Assembly (NCBI RefSeq): GCF_030580655.1
Contig: NZ_JAUQTB010000003.1
Coordinates: forward strand, 310,001-374,000
DNA length: 64,000 nt
Source: Paenibacillus lacisoli
GTDB taxonomy: Bacteria; Bacillota; Bacilli; Paenibacillales; Paenibacillaceae
Reading direction: 5' to 3'
Shown: one piece after another, positions 42,842 to 51,898 of the stretch
Numbering within the stretch: position 1 is the stretch's first letter
Layout of the letters: every line of letters starts with the position of its first letter
Program-made: the position numbers and the translations under genes
The notes under the pieces: generated by a model
Told to the model about the DNA's origin: nothing
Seen by the model: only the letters and a program-made list of their open reading frames with translations
Database searches by the model: none

Positions 42842-44206
42842 ATGAAAGTAGCAGTTATCGGATGTACACATGCAGGAACAGCAGCAATTGTGAATACAGC
42901 CAAGTTGTATCCTGAGGCTGAGATTACCGTGTTCGAGCGTAATGATAATATTTCATTTCTGTCGTGCGGTATTGCCTTGTATGTCGGTGGGGTGGTCAAG
43001 GACCCGGCTGGATTGTTCTATTCTTCGCCTGAGCAGCTGGCTGAGCTTGGGGTCGATACCCGTATGCGTCATGAAGTAACAGAGGTGGATACGAACAGCA
43101 AAACCTTAAAATACTGCAATCTGATTACCGAAGAGACGGGCACTTATACCTATGACAAGCTGATTGTAACGACCGGCTCCTGGCCGATTATTCCGAAGCT
43201 GGAAGGAATCAAGCTGGATAACATTCTGCTGTCCAAGAACTACAATCATTCCAATACGATCATTGAGAAAGCCAAACATGCCCAAAAGATCACCGTGGTT
43301 GGTGCAGGTTATATCGGTGTAGAACTGGTAGAAGCCTTCCAGATGAACGGCAAGGAAGTTACGCTGATCGACAGTGCGGACCGTATTCTAAACAAGTATC
43401 TGGATACCGAATTTACGGACCGGATTGAGGATTCCCTGCAGAAGCACGGCATTAAGCTGGCGCTTGGCGAGACGGTAGAACGTTTTGAAGGGGCGGAAGG
43501 CAGAGTAAACAAAGTGATCACGACAAAAGGTGAATATGAGTCGGATTTGGTGATCCTCTGCATTGGCTTCCGGCCGAATACGGAGCTGCTGAAGGGTCAG
43601 GCCGATATGCTGCCGAACGGAGCGCTGATCGTCAATGATTATATGGAAACCAGCTGCCCGGATGTGTTTGCAGCAGGAGACAGCTGTGCTATTCATTATA
43701 ATCCGACTGGCAAAAGCGCCTATATCCCGCTTGCTACGAACGCTGTACGTATGGGTACACTGGTTGCCCGCAACCTGGTGAAGCCGACGATTCCTTACAT
43801 GGGCACACAGGGGACTTCCGGTATCAAAATTTATGAGGACAACATTGCAGGCACGGGTCTTACCGAAACGTCTGCAGCGGATGAAGGCTTGAATGTGGAA
43901 GCTGTAATGATCGAGGACAGTTACCGTCCGGAATTTATGCCAACGGCGGAGAAAGTGCTTTTGAAAGTGATTTATGAAAAGGAAAGCCGTCGTATCGTTG
44001 GAGCTCAGCTCATGTCGGCTGTGGATCTGACCCAGTCGATCAATACGATTTCGGTGTGTATCCAGAACCGCATGACGGTGGACCAGCTGGCCTTTGTAGA
44101 CTTCTTCTTCCAGCCGCACTACAACAAGCCTTGGAACTTCCTGAACAGTGTAGGTTTGCAGGCACTGCCTGCTGCAGCAAAGCAGCAGGAGCCGGTGATG
44201 GCATAA
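42842..44206 (+). CDS. nox: NADH oxidase / CoA-disulfide reductase family flavoprotein
   Basis: This 454-aa flavoprotein has FAD and NAD(P)H Rossmann folds (VAVIGCTHAGTAA at the start, ITVVGAGYIGVELVEAF near 150) and a single redox cysteine, Cys42, in FLSCGIALYVGG, typical of water-forming NADH oxidases. These oxidise NADH with oxygen in the cytosol, restoring NAD. The C-terminal dimerisation domain ends with FFFQPHYNKPWNFLN. CoA-disulfide reductase activity is the main alternative in this family. Start: AGAGGAGG before ATG 42842. The three operator-like dyads upstream fit control by Rex, a regulator known to control such genes in Gram-positives. A terminator separates it from the formate/nitrite channel gene. 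Confidence 0.9.
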   Translation: MKVAVIGCTHAGTAAIVNTAKLYPEAEITVFERNDNISFLSCGIALYVGGVVKDPAGLFYSSPEQLAELGVDTRMRHEVTEVDTNSKTLKYCNLITEETGTYTYDKLIVTTGSWPIIPKLEGIKLDNILLSKNYNHSNTIIEKAKHAQKITVVGAGYIGVELVEAFQMNGKEVTLIDSADRILNKYLDTEFTDRIEDSLQKHGIKLALGETVERFEGAEGRVNKVITTKGEYESDLVILCIGFRPNTELLKGQADMLPNGALIVNDYMETSCPDVFAAGDSCAIHYNPTGKSAYIPLATNAVRMGTLVARNLVKPTIPYMGTQGTSGIKIYEDNIAGTGLTETSAADEGLNVEAVMIEDSYRPEFMPTAEKVLLKVIYEKESRRIVGAQLMSAVDLTQSINTISVCIQNRMTVDQLAFVDFFFQPHYNKPWNFLNSVGLQALPAAAKQQEPVMA

Positions 44207-44242
44207 AGGATGATAGATGAAGTACAGTAATAATTCGATAGC

Positions 44243-44275
44243 AGGCTGCCGGGATTTCTCCCGGCAGCCTTTTTG
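44243..44275 (+). terminator. Rho-independent terminator after nox
   Basis: AGGCTGCCGGGA pairs with TCCCGGCAGCCT around a 4-base loop, then five T. Confidence 0.95.
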
Positions 44276-44304
44276 TATATCCGACATAGCAGAGTCTATT
44301 TAAT

Positions 44305-44348
44305 TAGTGATTTTTTTCACAACAATAAAATGTTCAATTTTTTATAAT
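44305..44348 (+). promoter_or_regulatory. Promoter of formate/nitrite channel with Fnr/Rex-type box
   Basis: TAGTGATTTTTTTCACAA (44305-44322) has the GTGA-N6-TCAC form; TATAAT lies at 44343-44348 with no good -35. If transcription starts about 7 bases past the -10, the box is centred near -41.5, the usual place for a CRP/Fnr-type activator. Confidence 0.6.
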
Positions 44349-44388
44349 GTAGCCATAACGAAGGTCTGATACGGAAAGGGAGAGAGAT

Positions 44389-45219
44389 ATGGCTGCTTAC
44401 AAACCGCAGCAAATTGCGGAAATGACGGTGGAGACGGGAGAGCATAAGGCGCATAACCCGTTGATCGTAGCGATGATATTGGGATTTCTGGGCGGGGCTT
44501 TTATTGCGATCGGATTTATGCTCGATATCCGGGTTATCGCCAGTGCACCTGCGGAATGGGGAAGCATTGCAACCTTCATCGGCGCCGCGGTGTTCCCGGT
44601 TGGATTAATACTGGTGCTGATCGGCGGAGGCGAGCTGCTCACGGGGAATATGATGGCCGTGCCGCTGTCGCGGATGGCTGGAAAGATCAGCACGCTGGCT
44701 ATGATTAAAAATATACTGGTTATTACGCTTACCAACTTTATCGGGGCATTATTCGTGGCCTATTTTTTCGGGCATGTGCTTGGTCTGACAGAACATGGTG
44801 CATACCTGACCAAGCTGGTGGACATGGCCCAGCACAAGCTGGATGACAGCTTCCTGCAGGCTTTCATTTCAGGAATCGGCTGCAACTGGCTGGTCGCATT
44901 GGCCGTGTGGCTGAGTTACGGGGCAGATACCCTCTCGGGCAAAATTATCGGCATCTGGTTCCCGACGATGGCCTTTGTGGCCATTGGCTTCCAGCACGTG
45001 GTGGCGAATATGTTTCTGATTCCGGCTGCGATCTTTGCCGGTCACTTCTCCTGGGGAGAATATGCAATGAATTTCATTCCGGTATGGCTTGGCAATCTGA
45101 CCGGCGGCGCCGTGTTTGTGGCCGGGGCGTACTGGACGGCCTATCTGCGTAAACCGGGCAGCCAAGCAGCGGCAGGTCATTATAATGAACCGGTGCGGGT
45201 AGAGGAGCGGCATACCTAG
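44389..45219 (+). CDS. Formate/nitrite transporter (FNT family)
   Basis: The 276-aa protein is a six-helix pentameric channel of the FocA/NirC family. Signatures are GGELLTGNMMAVPLS in the second helix region, the central SGIGCNWLVALAVWLSYGA, and the pore histidine in GFQHVVANMFLIPAA. A single gene cannot tell formate, nitrite or hydrosulfide specificity. Start: AAAGGGAGAGAG before ATG 44389. The upstream operator-like box, of the type also found before nox, suggests induction when oxygen is low or NADH is high. Confidence 0.92.
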   Translation: MAAYKPQQIAEMTVETGEHKAHNPLIVAMILGFLGGAFIAIGFMLDIRVIASAPAEWGSIATFIGAAVFPVGLILVLIGGGELLTGNMMAVPLSRMAGKISTLAMIKNILVITLTNFIGALFVAYFFGHVLGLTEHGAYLTKLVDMAQHKLDDSFLQAFISGIGCNWLVALAVWLSYGADTLSGKIIGIWFPTMAFVAIGFQHVVANMFLIPAAIFAGHFSWGEYAMNFIPVWLGNLTGGAVFVAGAYWTAYLRKPGSQAAAGHYNEPVRVEERHT

Positions 45220-45283
45220 CTGCTGCATGCAGAGTTGGTTATTGATTTTTGTAAGGTAAAGGATTAACATTAGAAAAAAATGA

Positions 45284-45373
45284 ACGGGAGCCTGTGGAAG
45301 CAAGCTGAGAGTACGACTAATCCGTCGTAGACCGTGTGAACCTGTTGGATAATGCCAGCGTAGGGATAGCCGT
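45284..45373 (+). promoter_or_regulatory. TPP (thiamin pyrophosphate) riboswitch aptamer
   Basis: The conserved THI-box elements are in order: CTGAGA (45305-45310), TGAACCTG (45337-45344) and GCCAGCGTAGGGA (45354-45366). ACGG (45284-45287) and CCGT (45370-45373) close stem P1. It precedes the thiM-thiD-thiE operon, so thiamin pyrophosphate should switch off expression. Confidence 0.96.
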
Positions 45374-45379
45374 GTACGA

Positions 45380-45416
45380 AGAACACGTTGCTTTCGCAAT
45401 GTGTTCTTTATTTTTC
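45380..45416 (+). terminator. Expression-platform terminator of the TPP riboswitch
   Basis: GAACACGTTGC pairs (one mismatch) with GCAATGTGTTC around TTTC, followed by TTTATTTTT. It should form when TPP is bound. The 140 bases from here to thiM show no gene. Confidence 0.9.
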
Positions 45417-45557
45417 TATAACCGGAATGTGGTGCGTCTTAGGAAGGCCGACGAGTGTCGGACCTTCTGCACGTGTACCCTTTCTGTGCATATCCCAGCC
45501 TGTCCATCCACCCAACAGTCTTTCACATGCTCCTGATGAAAGAAGGTTGGGTTATTC

Positions 45558-46397
45558 GTGTTGAATCAAATTGCCGGGCTGCTGGAACGTGTGAGGGAGA
45601 TCAACCCGCTGGTGCATAACATGACCAATGTGGTGGTGACTAATTTTACAGCGAATGGTCTGCTGGCCCTCGGGGCTTCGCCGGTCATGGCTTATGCAAG
45701 GGAGGAAGCGGCCGACATAGCCCGTATCGCGGGTGCAGTTGTGCTGAACATGGGAACGTTAGATGAGGAGCTCGTTGAGAATATGATTCTCGCCGGACGT
45801 TCGGCCAATGAGCATGGTGTTCCGGTTCTTTTTGATCCGGTAGGAGCGGGTGCGACGCCATATCGTACAGCCTCCGCACGCCGCATAATGGCTGAGGTGA
45901 AGGTGGACCTGCTGCGCGGTAATGCCGCCGAGATTGCTCAAGTACTGGGTCAGGAGGCTGCGATCAAGGGCGTGGATGCCGGAGCCTCAGGAAATCTGGA
46001 CGTGGAAGAGCTGGCGGTACGCGCAGCAAGGGAGCTGCACACAGCAGTAGTCATCACCGGCAGGGAGGATGTGATTACAGATGGCCTGAACGGATGGATG
46101 GTCGGGAACGGACATCCGCTGCTCACCCGGGTGACCGGAGCAGGCTGCCTGCTGACATCCGTATTGGGGGCTTTTGCCGCTGTGGAAGCCGACCGGCTGG
46201 CCGCGGGAGCTGCAGCGCTGGTTGTCTACGGAACAGCTGCCGAGTTGGCGGCCGAACGCAAGGGACATGAAGGTCCGGGCAGCTTTCAGATGGAGCTGCT
46301 GAATATGCTTATGGCGGTATCTCCGGATGATGTGCTTCAGTACGGGCGGGTGCGGCCTTTAAAGGCTGTTCAGCAGACTGGAGGTGAGCCGCAGTGA
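45558..46397 (+). CDS. thiM: Hydroxyethylthiazole kinase
   Basis: This 279-aa ribokinase-fold enzyme phosphorylates 4-methyl-5-hydroxyethylthiazole in thiamin salvage. Family blocks: [46 protein letters not shown], and [16 protein letters not shown] with the conserved Cys near 198. Start GTG 45558 lies about 8 bases after AAGGTTGG; TTG 45561 is possible. The last four bases overlap thiD. First gene of the riboswitch operon. Confidence 0.96.
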   Translation: MLNQIAGLLERVREINPLVHNMTNVVVTNFTANGLLALGASPVMAYAREEAADIARIAGAVVLNMGTLDEELVENMILAGRSANEHGVPVLFDPVGAGATPYRTASARRIMAEVKVDLLRGNAAEIAQVLGQEAAIKGVDAGASGNLDVEELAVRAARELHTAVVITGREDVITDGLNGWMVGNGHPLLTRVTGAGCLLTSVLGAFAAVEADRLAAGAAALVVYGTAAELAAERKGHEGPGSFQMELLNMLMAVSPDDVLQYGRVRPLKAVQQTGGEPQ

Positions 46398-47230
46398 AAA
46401 TAGCGAAAGCGCTGACGATTGCCGGTTCAGACAGCGGCGGTGGCGCCGGCATTCAGGCTGACCTGAAAACATTTCAGGAGCTGGGGGTTTACGGGATGTC
46501 GGCACTTACGGCAGTGACAGCACAGAATACACTGGGCGTTCAGGGGGTGTATCCGTTGGAGGAGGATGCGGTTGTGCAGCAGCTCCGTTCGGTAGGCAGT
46601 GATCTGCCGCCCGATGCGGTAAAGACTGGAATGCTGTACAGTGCAGAAATCGTCCGTGCCGCTGCTGGAGAGATTGCGGCCCTGGGCTGGGCGAAGGTTG
46701 TTGTGGATCCAGTCATGATCGCGAAGGGCGGATCCACGCTGCTGCAGCAAGAGGCCGTATCAGCAGTCATAGAGAGCCTGCTGCCGGTATCCTTGGTCGT
46801 GACTCCGAATATTCCGGAAGCGGAGGCTCTGACAGGCGTGAAGATCACTGCCCTGCACAGCAAGCTCGAGGCGGCCCGCCGCTTACAAGATTACGGTGCC
46901 CGTTATGTGATCATCAAGGGCGGCCATGATGGTGATCCGGACACCGCCAATGACCTCGTCTATGATGGCAGCGGCTTCACAGAGCTGCCGGGTACACGTA
47001 TCCGGACCAGCCATACGCATGGAACCGGCTGTACGTTCTCGGCGGCGATCGCAGCCGGCCTGGCTAAAGGGTTGAGTGTGATGGAGGCAGCGGGTCTAGC
47101 CAAGGAGTTCATCCAGGCGGCAATCCAGGACAGCCTGGCGATCGGCGGCGGTCATGGCCCGACCAATCAATGGGCTTATCGGCTGCGTACGGACAAATCG
47201 GTTGGAAACGGAGGGATTAGCCGTGAATAG
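46394..47230 (+). CDS. thiD: Hydroxymethylpyrimidine/phosphomethylpyrimidine kinase
   Basis: This 278-aa ribokinase-family enzyme phosphorylates HMP and HMP-P to the pyrophosphate used by ThiE. The start GTGAAAATAGC overlaps the thiM stop by four bases. Visible motifs are [22 protein letters not shown] at the N-terminus, [12 protein letters not shown], and [17 protein letters not shown] with the catalytic region. GAGGTGAGCC upstream acts as the ribosome binding site. It overlaps thiE by eight bases. Confidence 0.96.
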   Translation: MKIAKALTIAGSDSGGGAGIQADLKTFQELGVYGMSALTAVTAQNTLGVQGVYPLEEDAVVQQLRSVGSDLPPDAVKTGMLYSAEIVRAAAGEIAALGWAKVVVDPVMIAKGGSTLLQQEAVSAVIESLLPVSLVVTPNIPEAEALTGVKITALHSKLEAARRLQDYGARYVIIKGGHDGDPDTANDLVYDGSGFTELPGTRIRTSHTHGTGCTFSAAIAAGLAKGLSVMEAAGLAKEFIQAAIQDSLAIGGGHGPTNQWAYRLRTDKSVGNGGISRE

Positions 47231-47894
47231 CAATACAAGAATAACTGCGCAGGCTATGCGCCGTTATCTTCGCCTGTATCTGGTTGCAGGCAGCCCCAAC
47301 TGTCTGATCCATCCTGATCTTATCCTGCAGGAGGCCATCCGGGGCGGTGTGACCCTCTTTCAATTCCGGGAGAAAGGGCCCGGAGCGTTAACTGGCATGC
47401 CCCTTATTGAACTGGCACAGCGCCTTCAAAAGGTATGCCGCAGTCAAGGCGTTCCCTTCATTGTGAACGACGACGTGGAGCTGGCGCTGACCGTGGACGC
47501 GGATGGTGTCCATGTCGGCCAGGAGGACCTCGCAGCGCATGACGTACGGACAAGGATCGGCAGCAAAATTCTGGGCGTATCCGCTCACTCTGTTGAAGAG
47601 GCCAGGCTTGCGATAAGTGATGGCGCTGATTATCTTGGCATCGGTCCGGTGTACCCGACGGAGTCCAAGCCGGATGCCCGCGCTGTACAGGGTCCGGGGC
47701 TGATCCGGCGTCTCCGCGAGAGCGGCATAGACGCACCGCTGGTGGGCATTGGCGGCCTTACAGCTGCCAATGCGGGTACCGTGATGTCCGCAGGCGCTGA
47801 TGGTATCGCCGTCATCTCGGCCATTACCGCAGCGGCCTCCCCGCAGGCCGCGTCTGCGGAGCTCTGGAAGGCGGTGAACCGGAATGGGGAATGA
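47223..47894 (+). CDS. thiE: Thiamin-phosphate synthase
   Basis: This 223-aa TIM-barrel enzyme joins HMP-pyrophosphate and thiazole phosphate to thiamin phosphate. Signatures: LIHPDLILQEAIRGGVTLFQFREK, VPFIVNDDVELALTVDADGVHVGQEDL, GVSAHSVEEA and DYLGIGPVYPTESKPDA. Start GTG 47223 follows GGAGGG by about 8 bases and overlaps thiD. Its end overlaps the next gene, an NCS2 permease, by 11 bases, so the transcript should continue. Confidence 0.96.
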   Translation: MNSNTRITAQAMRRYLRLYLVAGSPNCLIHPDLILQEAIRGGVTLFQFREKGPGALTGMPLIELAQRLQKVCRSQGVPFIVNDDVELALTVDADGVHVGQEDLAAHDVRTRIGSKILGVSAHSVEEARLAISDGADYLGIGPVYPTESKPDARAVQGPGLIRRLRESGIDAPLVGIGGLTAANAGTVMSAGADGIAVISAITAAASPQAASAELWKAVNRNGE

Positions 47895-49269
47895 ACCTGT
47901 GCAGAACCCGGCGCTTCATCCTCCGCTGGGCGGAGCTGCTGCCGCAGCGTATCTGGAGCCGAATGGCTCCCCGCAGCAGCAGGAGAACAGAATCCGGGTC
48001 GAGGAGAAGCTCTCGCCCTCCCGGACGCTGCTGTACGGCGTCCAGCATGTATTCGTCTCCAATGTATGGCTTGACCCGCTGTTTATTGCTGCTGCGGCAG
48101 GACTGCCGCTTGCGCTCGCCAGCAATCTGGTCAATGCCATCTTCATTGGAGCTGGGCTGGTGACCCTGCTGCAGGCTGCGAGGCTCGCCCGTCTGCCGAT
48201 CATTCAGGGTCCGTCGGCAGCCTTTGACGCGCTGATGATCTCGGCCGGCAAGGCCGGCAGCCTGGCTGCGGCCGGGGGAGCCATTCTCATCAGTGCGCTG
48301 GTGGTGTTCCTAGCCGCGGTCACCGGCCTGCTCGGCAGGGCTTCTGTCCTGTTCCGTCCGGTTGTGTCGGGAACCGTTATTTTTATCGTTGGTATTGCCT
48401 TATCGGGATTTACGCTGTCCGAGTTTCTCGGCGGTTCACCAGGTACGCCTGGTTTTGCATCAACGCAGACACTGATGATGTCACTCCCGACTGCCCTGAT
48501 CGTTATTATATTGTCTTTGTTTGGCCGCGGCATGCTCAGGTCATTCGCCTTCCTGATCGCATTGATCGCCGGAGACTTCATTGCGCTGCTGTTGGGGCGG
48601 ATTGAATGGGGTTCCATTGCGGACAAGGCGTGGTTCGGTCTTCCGCAGCTGCTGCCTTACGGTCCGCTGGAGCTGAACTGGCCGGTGTTTCTGACGTTCT
48701 TCATCGCTTATATCGCAGCGGTTATCGAAGCGATGGGCGTGTATCAGGCAGCGGCGCAGATTACGGATGCGGACCTGAATCCAGGCCAAATCCGCCGCGG
48801 ATTCGCAGGGGAAGCTGCCGGTTCGGCCGTATCCACACTGTTTGGCGGATTCCCGACGACAGCCTATGGGCAAAATGTCGGTCTGCTGCGTCTGACACGG
48901 ATCGGCTCCCGTTATCCCGTTATGGTTGCAGGTGCGCTGTTTCTGGTGCTTGGTTTTATACCCAAAGCGGGGGCGGTACTTGCACTGACGCCAAGTCCGG
49001 TGATCGGCGGTATTTTTCTGCCTGCGGCGGCATCTCTGATATTCACCGGCTTGTCTGGTCTGATGCGCATGGAGCGTACGGATGCTAATTTCATGATCGC
49101 CGGTTTGTCCATCCTGCTCGCGATCTCTCTGCCGGCTTATGGCGGCGGCTTTCCGGGAATGGCGGGAACGCTTCTGTCTAACAGTGTGATCGTGGGCGCG
49201 GCATCCGCCATTATCCTGCACCTTATTCTCATCGATTTGCCTCGTGTTATTCAGAAGGGGGAGAGCTGA
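47884..49269 (+). CDS. NCS2-family nucleobase-type permease in thiamin operon
   Basis: The 461-aa product is a 12-14 helix permease of the NCS2 (uracil/xanthine, NAT) family. A hydrophilic N-terminal extension of about 45 residues precedes the first helix block (LYGVQHVFVSNVWLDPLFIAAA). Typical segments are IIQGPSAAFDALMIS, FIAYIAAVIEAMGVYQAAAQI and GFPTTAYGQNVGLLRLTRIGSR, which corresponds to the substrate region. Usual substrates are purines or uracil. Because it is translationally coupled to thiE (11-base overlap) and under the TPP switch, a pyrimidine precursor such as HMP is a plausible substrate, but this is inference. ATG 47884 follows GGTGAACCGG, a modest ribosome site. Confidence 0.85.
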   Translation: MGNEPVQNPALHPPLGGAAAAAYLEPNGSPQQQENRIRVEEKLSPSRTLLYGVQHVFVSNVWLDPLFIAAAAGLPLALASNLVNAIFIGAGLVTLLQAARLARLPIIQGPSAAFDALMISAGKAGSLAAAGGAILISALVVFLAAVTGLLGRASVLFRPVVSGTVIFIVGIALSGFTLSEFLGGSPGTPGFASTQTLMMSLPTALIVIILSLFGRGMLRSFAFLIALIAGDFIALLLGRIEWGSIADKAWFGLPQLLPYGPLELNWPVFLTFFIAYIAAVIEAMGVYQAAAQITDADLNPGQIRRGFAGEAAGSAVSTLFGGFPTTAYGQNVGLLRLTRIGSRYPVMVAGALFLVLGFIPKAGAVLALTPSPVIGGIFLPAAASLIFTGLSGLMRMERTDANFMIAGLSILLAISLPAYGGGFPGMAGTLLSNSVIVGAASAIILHLILIDLPRVIQKGES

Positions 49270-49270
49270 T

Positions 49271-50377
49271 ATGAGAGAAGAAGCCGTATTGCTGACTGAA
49301 CGCATCCAGGCTTATATTCTGAACCCTATGGAAGAAGCTCCTGCAGTAGAAGAGGAGCGGTTTAACCGCCTCACGCTTGAACTATTCGCTTATCAATTCC
49401 GGCATCAGCCTGTACTCCGCAAGTATATGCAGTCCCGGCGCCGTACTCCGCTTACGGTTCGGCACTGGAGCGAGATTCCGCCTATGCCGATCCGCGGCTT
49501 CAAAGATCTGGTCCTCTCCTGTGAACCTGCCGGAGAAGCAGAAGCAGTATTCATGACCAGCGGCACGACAGACCCGGAACGAAAAGGCAGACATTATCAT
49601 CCAACCCTGAAGGTGTGGGATACCTCCATGAAGACGGCGTTTCGTTCCTATGTCCTGCCGAACCGCCCGGACATGTCTATGGCAGTCATCTCACCCGCCG
49701 AGGACATGAACCGGAACTCTTCGCTGTCCCGCTATCTATCCATGGCGGTTCAAGCCTTTGGCACCGGGAAGAGCCGCTTGTTCTTCGGGAATGAGGGCCT
49801 GGACAGGGAGGGATTGAAGGCATTTCTCGGCGATATGGCAGAGCGGGGAGAGCCGGTTATGATCTTGGGCGCTACATTTGCATATGTCCATCTGCTCGAT
49901 GACCTGCTGGAGCGGGGACTGTGTTATCAGCTGGCAGAAGGCAGCCGGATCCTGGATACCGGCGGCTTCAAGGGGCAGTCGCGGGAGGTGGAGATGGAGC
50001 AGCTCTATGCCGACCTCCAGAAGACCTTGGGTATTGGCCGGTCGCAATGTGTCAACATGTACGGAATGACCGAGCTGAGCTCTCAATTCTACGATCTGAC
50101 GCTGTCCGCCGGAGGTGGGACGGCAGTGAAGAAGGGCGGCCGATGGATACGGACACTTGTCCTTGACCCGGAAACCCTGCAGCCTGTCCGCACAGGCCAA
50201 ACCGGTGTGCTGGCTCATTATGACCTGGCCAACTGGAACTCCTGTCTGGCAATTCTGACCGAGGACCTTGGGCGTAAGACCGATGAAGGCTTTGAACTGC
50301 TGGGCCGCATGGAGGGTGCTGAGGCCAAAGGATGCTCCATCGCTGTGGATCAGCTGCTGCAGGCTCAAAAGGGATGA
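49271..50377 (+). CDS. LuxE-like acyl-protein synthetase
   Basis: The 368-aa product matches the LuxE acyl-protein synthetase family, which activates a fatty acid with ATP to acyl-AMP and transfers the acyl group to its own cysteine, then to the reductase LuxC. Family segments are SEIPPMPIRGFKDLVLSC, the adenylate-forming loop MTSGTTDPERKGRHYH (about 95-110), VNMYGMTELSSQFYD, and GVLAHYDLANWNSCLAILTEDLG. Cys355 in AKGCSIAVDQ lies 13 residues from the end, like the acyl-accepting Cys near the C-terminus of Vibrio LuxE. Start: GGGGGAG before ATG 49271, one base after the NCS2 gene. No luciferase or LuxD thioesterase gene is nearby. Free acid specificity is unknown. Confidence 0.88.
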   Translation: MREEAVLLTERIQAYILNPMEEAPAVEEERFNRLTLELFAYQFRHQPVLRKYMQSRRRTPLTVRHWSEIPPMPIRGFKDLVLSCEPAGEAEAVFMTSGTTDPERKGRHYHPTLKVWDTSMKTAFRSYVLPNRPDMSMAVISPAEDMNRNSSLSRYLSMAVQAFGTGKSRLFFGNEGLDREGLKAFLGDMAERGEPVMILGATFAYVHLLDDLLERGLCYQLAEGSRILDTGGFKGQSREVEMEQLYADLQKTLGIGRSQCVNMYGMTELSSQFYDLTLSAGGGTAVKKGGRWIRTLVLDPETLQPVRTGQTGVLAHYDLANWNSCLAILTEDLGRKTDEGFELLGRMEGAEAKGCSIAVDQLLQAQKG

Positions 50378-50379
50378 AT

Positions 50380-51867
50380 ATGAGTACGCATGGGGTAGAC
50401 GGGATCCCGTCTATTGTCGTCGATTTATGCTGGCTCCCTGATGGAATTAACATTGGGCAGTGGAGAGAGCAGGTCCTGGCAGCTGAAGGAGAACATTATC
50501 TGCTGAGATCTCCTGTGCTTGATGCCGATCAGGTGAGGGGAATTCAGCTTGCTATAACTGCGGCCCGGAACGAGCATATTCATGAAATGACAGTTGAGCG
50601 GCTTGTTGACTGGATCGATCAGGCGGTCTGCCGCTGGCTGGACCCGGCTTATCCGCTCCGGCAGCTGGCCGAGCGGCTGCTCCCGGTGGTTACGGGTTAC
50701 CATGCGGAGATGATCCGACTGGAGCTGAAGCGTTATATGCGGAATTTCCGCCGGAAGGAGCTGTGGCGGTTTCTCGAAGAGGAGCTTGATCCGCCAGCTA
50801 TGCTGGATGGCTTCCACCCGCGCAGAAGCGGCGGCATGAGCCGGGCGTACGGCCCTGAGCTGATCTTTCACGTCTTCGCCGGCAATGTGCCAGGTGTCCA
50901 GCTGTGGAGCCTCGTGATGGGTATTCTCGTCAAATCAGCCAACTTCGGCAAGACGTCTGCAGCCGAGCCGCTGCTGCCGGTGCTCTTCAGCCGGACGCTG
51001 GCCGAAGTAAATCCGGCATGGGCACGGCTGCTGGCTGTGTTGCCCTGGAAAGGCGGCAGCGAGGAGCTGGAGCGTGCTGCCGCAGGAGCCGCCGAGGCCG
51101 TCGTCGTCTATGGCTCGGACCATACGGTCCGCTCCATAGAGGCTCTCCTGCCTCCGCATGCCCGTCTGCTACGATACGGGCATAGAATCAGCCTGGCCGT
51201 TATCGGGGCCGAGGCCTTGAGGCCGGACCTCTATGTACGGACGGTCCGTCGTCTGGCCGAGGATATCGCGCTCTACGACCAGCAGAGCTGCATGTCGCCG
51301 CAGGCGGTCTTCGTCGAGAGCGGCGGTTCGGTCGATGCCCGCAGTCTGGGACGGCTGCTCGCGGCAGAGCTGGAACGGCTGGAGCGTCGCTGGCCGCGGG
51401 CCGAGCTTGACCCGGAAGAAGCGGCCTCCATCCGTAAAATCCGGGAGCAGTACGAGCTGAGAGCCCTGGCTTCGGATGAGGCGGGTCTGCAGGTGCTGGC
51501 CAGCGAAGGAAGTACCGCCTGGACGGTGATCATCCACGATATGCCGGGCCTGCAGGGGTCGCCCCTCAATCGGACGATCCATATCTATAATATCGACCGT
51601 CTGGAGGATACACCCCCGCTCCTTGCGCCGCTGCGCCCTTATCTGCAATCCTGCGGTACAGCGGTGGCTCCAAGCCGGCTGCAGCCGCTGGCCTCACTTT
51701 TGGGGGCCGCAGGCGTAACCCGAATCAGCGCAATCGGGGATATGACCCGGGCGGCGCCCGGCTGGCATCATGACGGGCGCTTTAATCTGCTGGATCTGCT
51801 TCGTTTCGTTGATATTGAAGCGGGCGCCGAACAGGACGCCGAGTTTTATGATCCCGATGTCGAGTAG
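50380..51867 (+). CDS. LuxC-like acyl (fatty acid) reductase
   Basis: The 495-aa protein belongs to the LuxC acyl-CoA/acyl-enzyme reductase family, an aldehyde-dehydrogenase-fold enzyme that takes an acyl group on a cysteine and reduces it with NADPH to the aldehyde. The likely catalytic Cys304 stands in LYDQQSCMSPQAVFVESGG. Other family parts are FHVFAGNVPGVQLWSLVMGILVKSANFGKTS (cofactor-binding region) and AEAVVVYGSDHTVRSI. It directly follows the LuxE-like gene; ATG 50380 fits AAAAGGG, and ATG 50374 overlaps the previous stop. Together the two genes encode a complete fatty-acid reductase core. The coding sequence is markedly GC-rich compared with the thi genes. Confidence 0.87.
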   Translation: MSTHGVDGIPSIVVDLCWLPDGINIGQWREQVLAAEGEHYLLRSPVLDADQVRGIQLAITAARNEHIHEMTVERLVDWIDQAVCRWLDPAYPLRQLAERLLPVVTGYHAEMIRLELKRYMRNFRRKELWRFLEEELDPPAMLDGFHPRRSGGMSRAYGPELIFHVFAGNVPGVQLWSLVMGILVKSANFGKTSAAEPLLPVLFSRTLAEVNPAWARLLAVLPWKGGSEELERAAAGAAEAVVVYGSDHTVRSIEALLPPHARLLRYGHRISLAVIGAEALRPDLYVRTVRRLAEDIALYDQQSCMSPQAVFVESGGSVDARSLGRLLAAELERLERRWPRAELDPEEAASIRKIREQYELRALASDEAGLQVLASEGSTAWTVIIHDMPGLQGSPLNRTIHIYNIDRLEDTPPLLAPLRPYLQSCGTAVAPSRLQPLASLLGAAGVTRISAIGDMTRAAPGWHHDGRFNLLDLLRFVDIEAGAEQDAEFYDPDVE

Positions 51868-51898
51868 GCCGGTTAAGAATAGGGGAGACGGAATTCAT

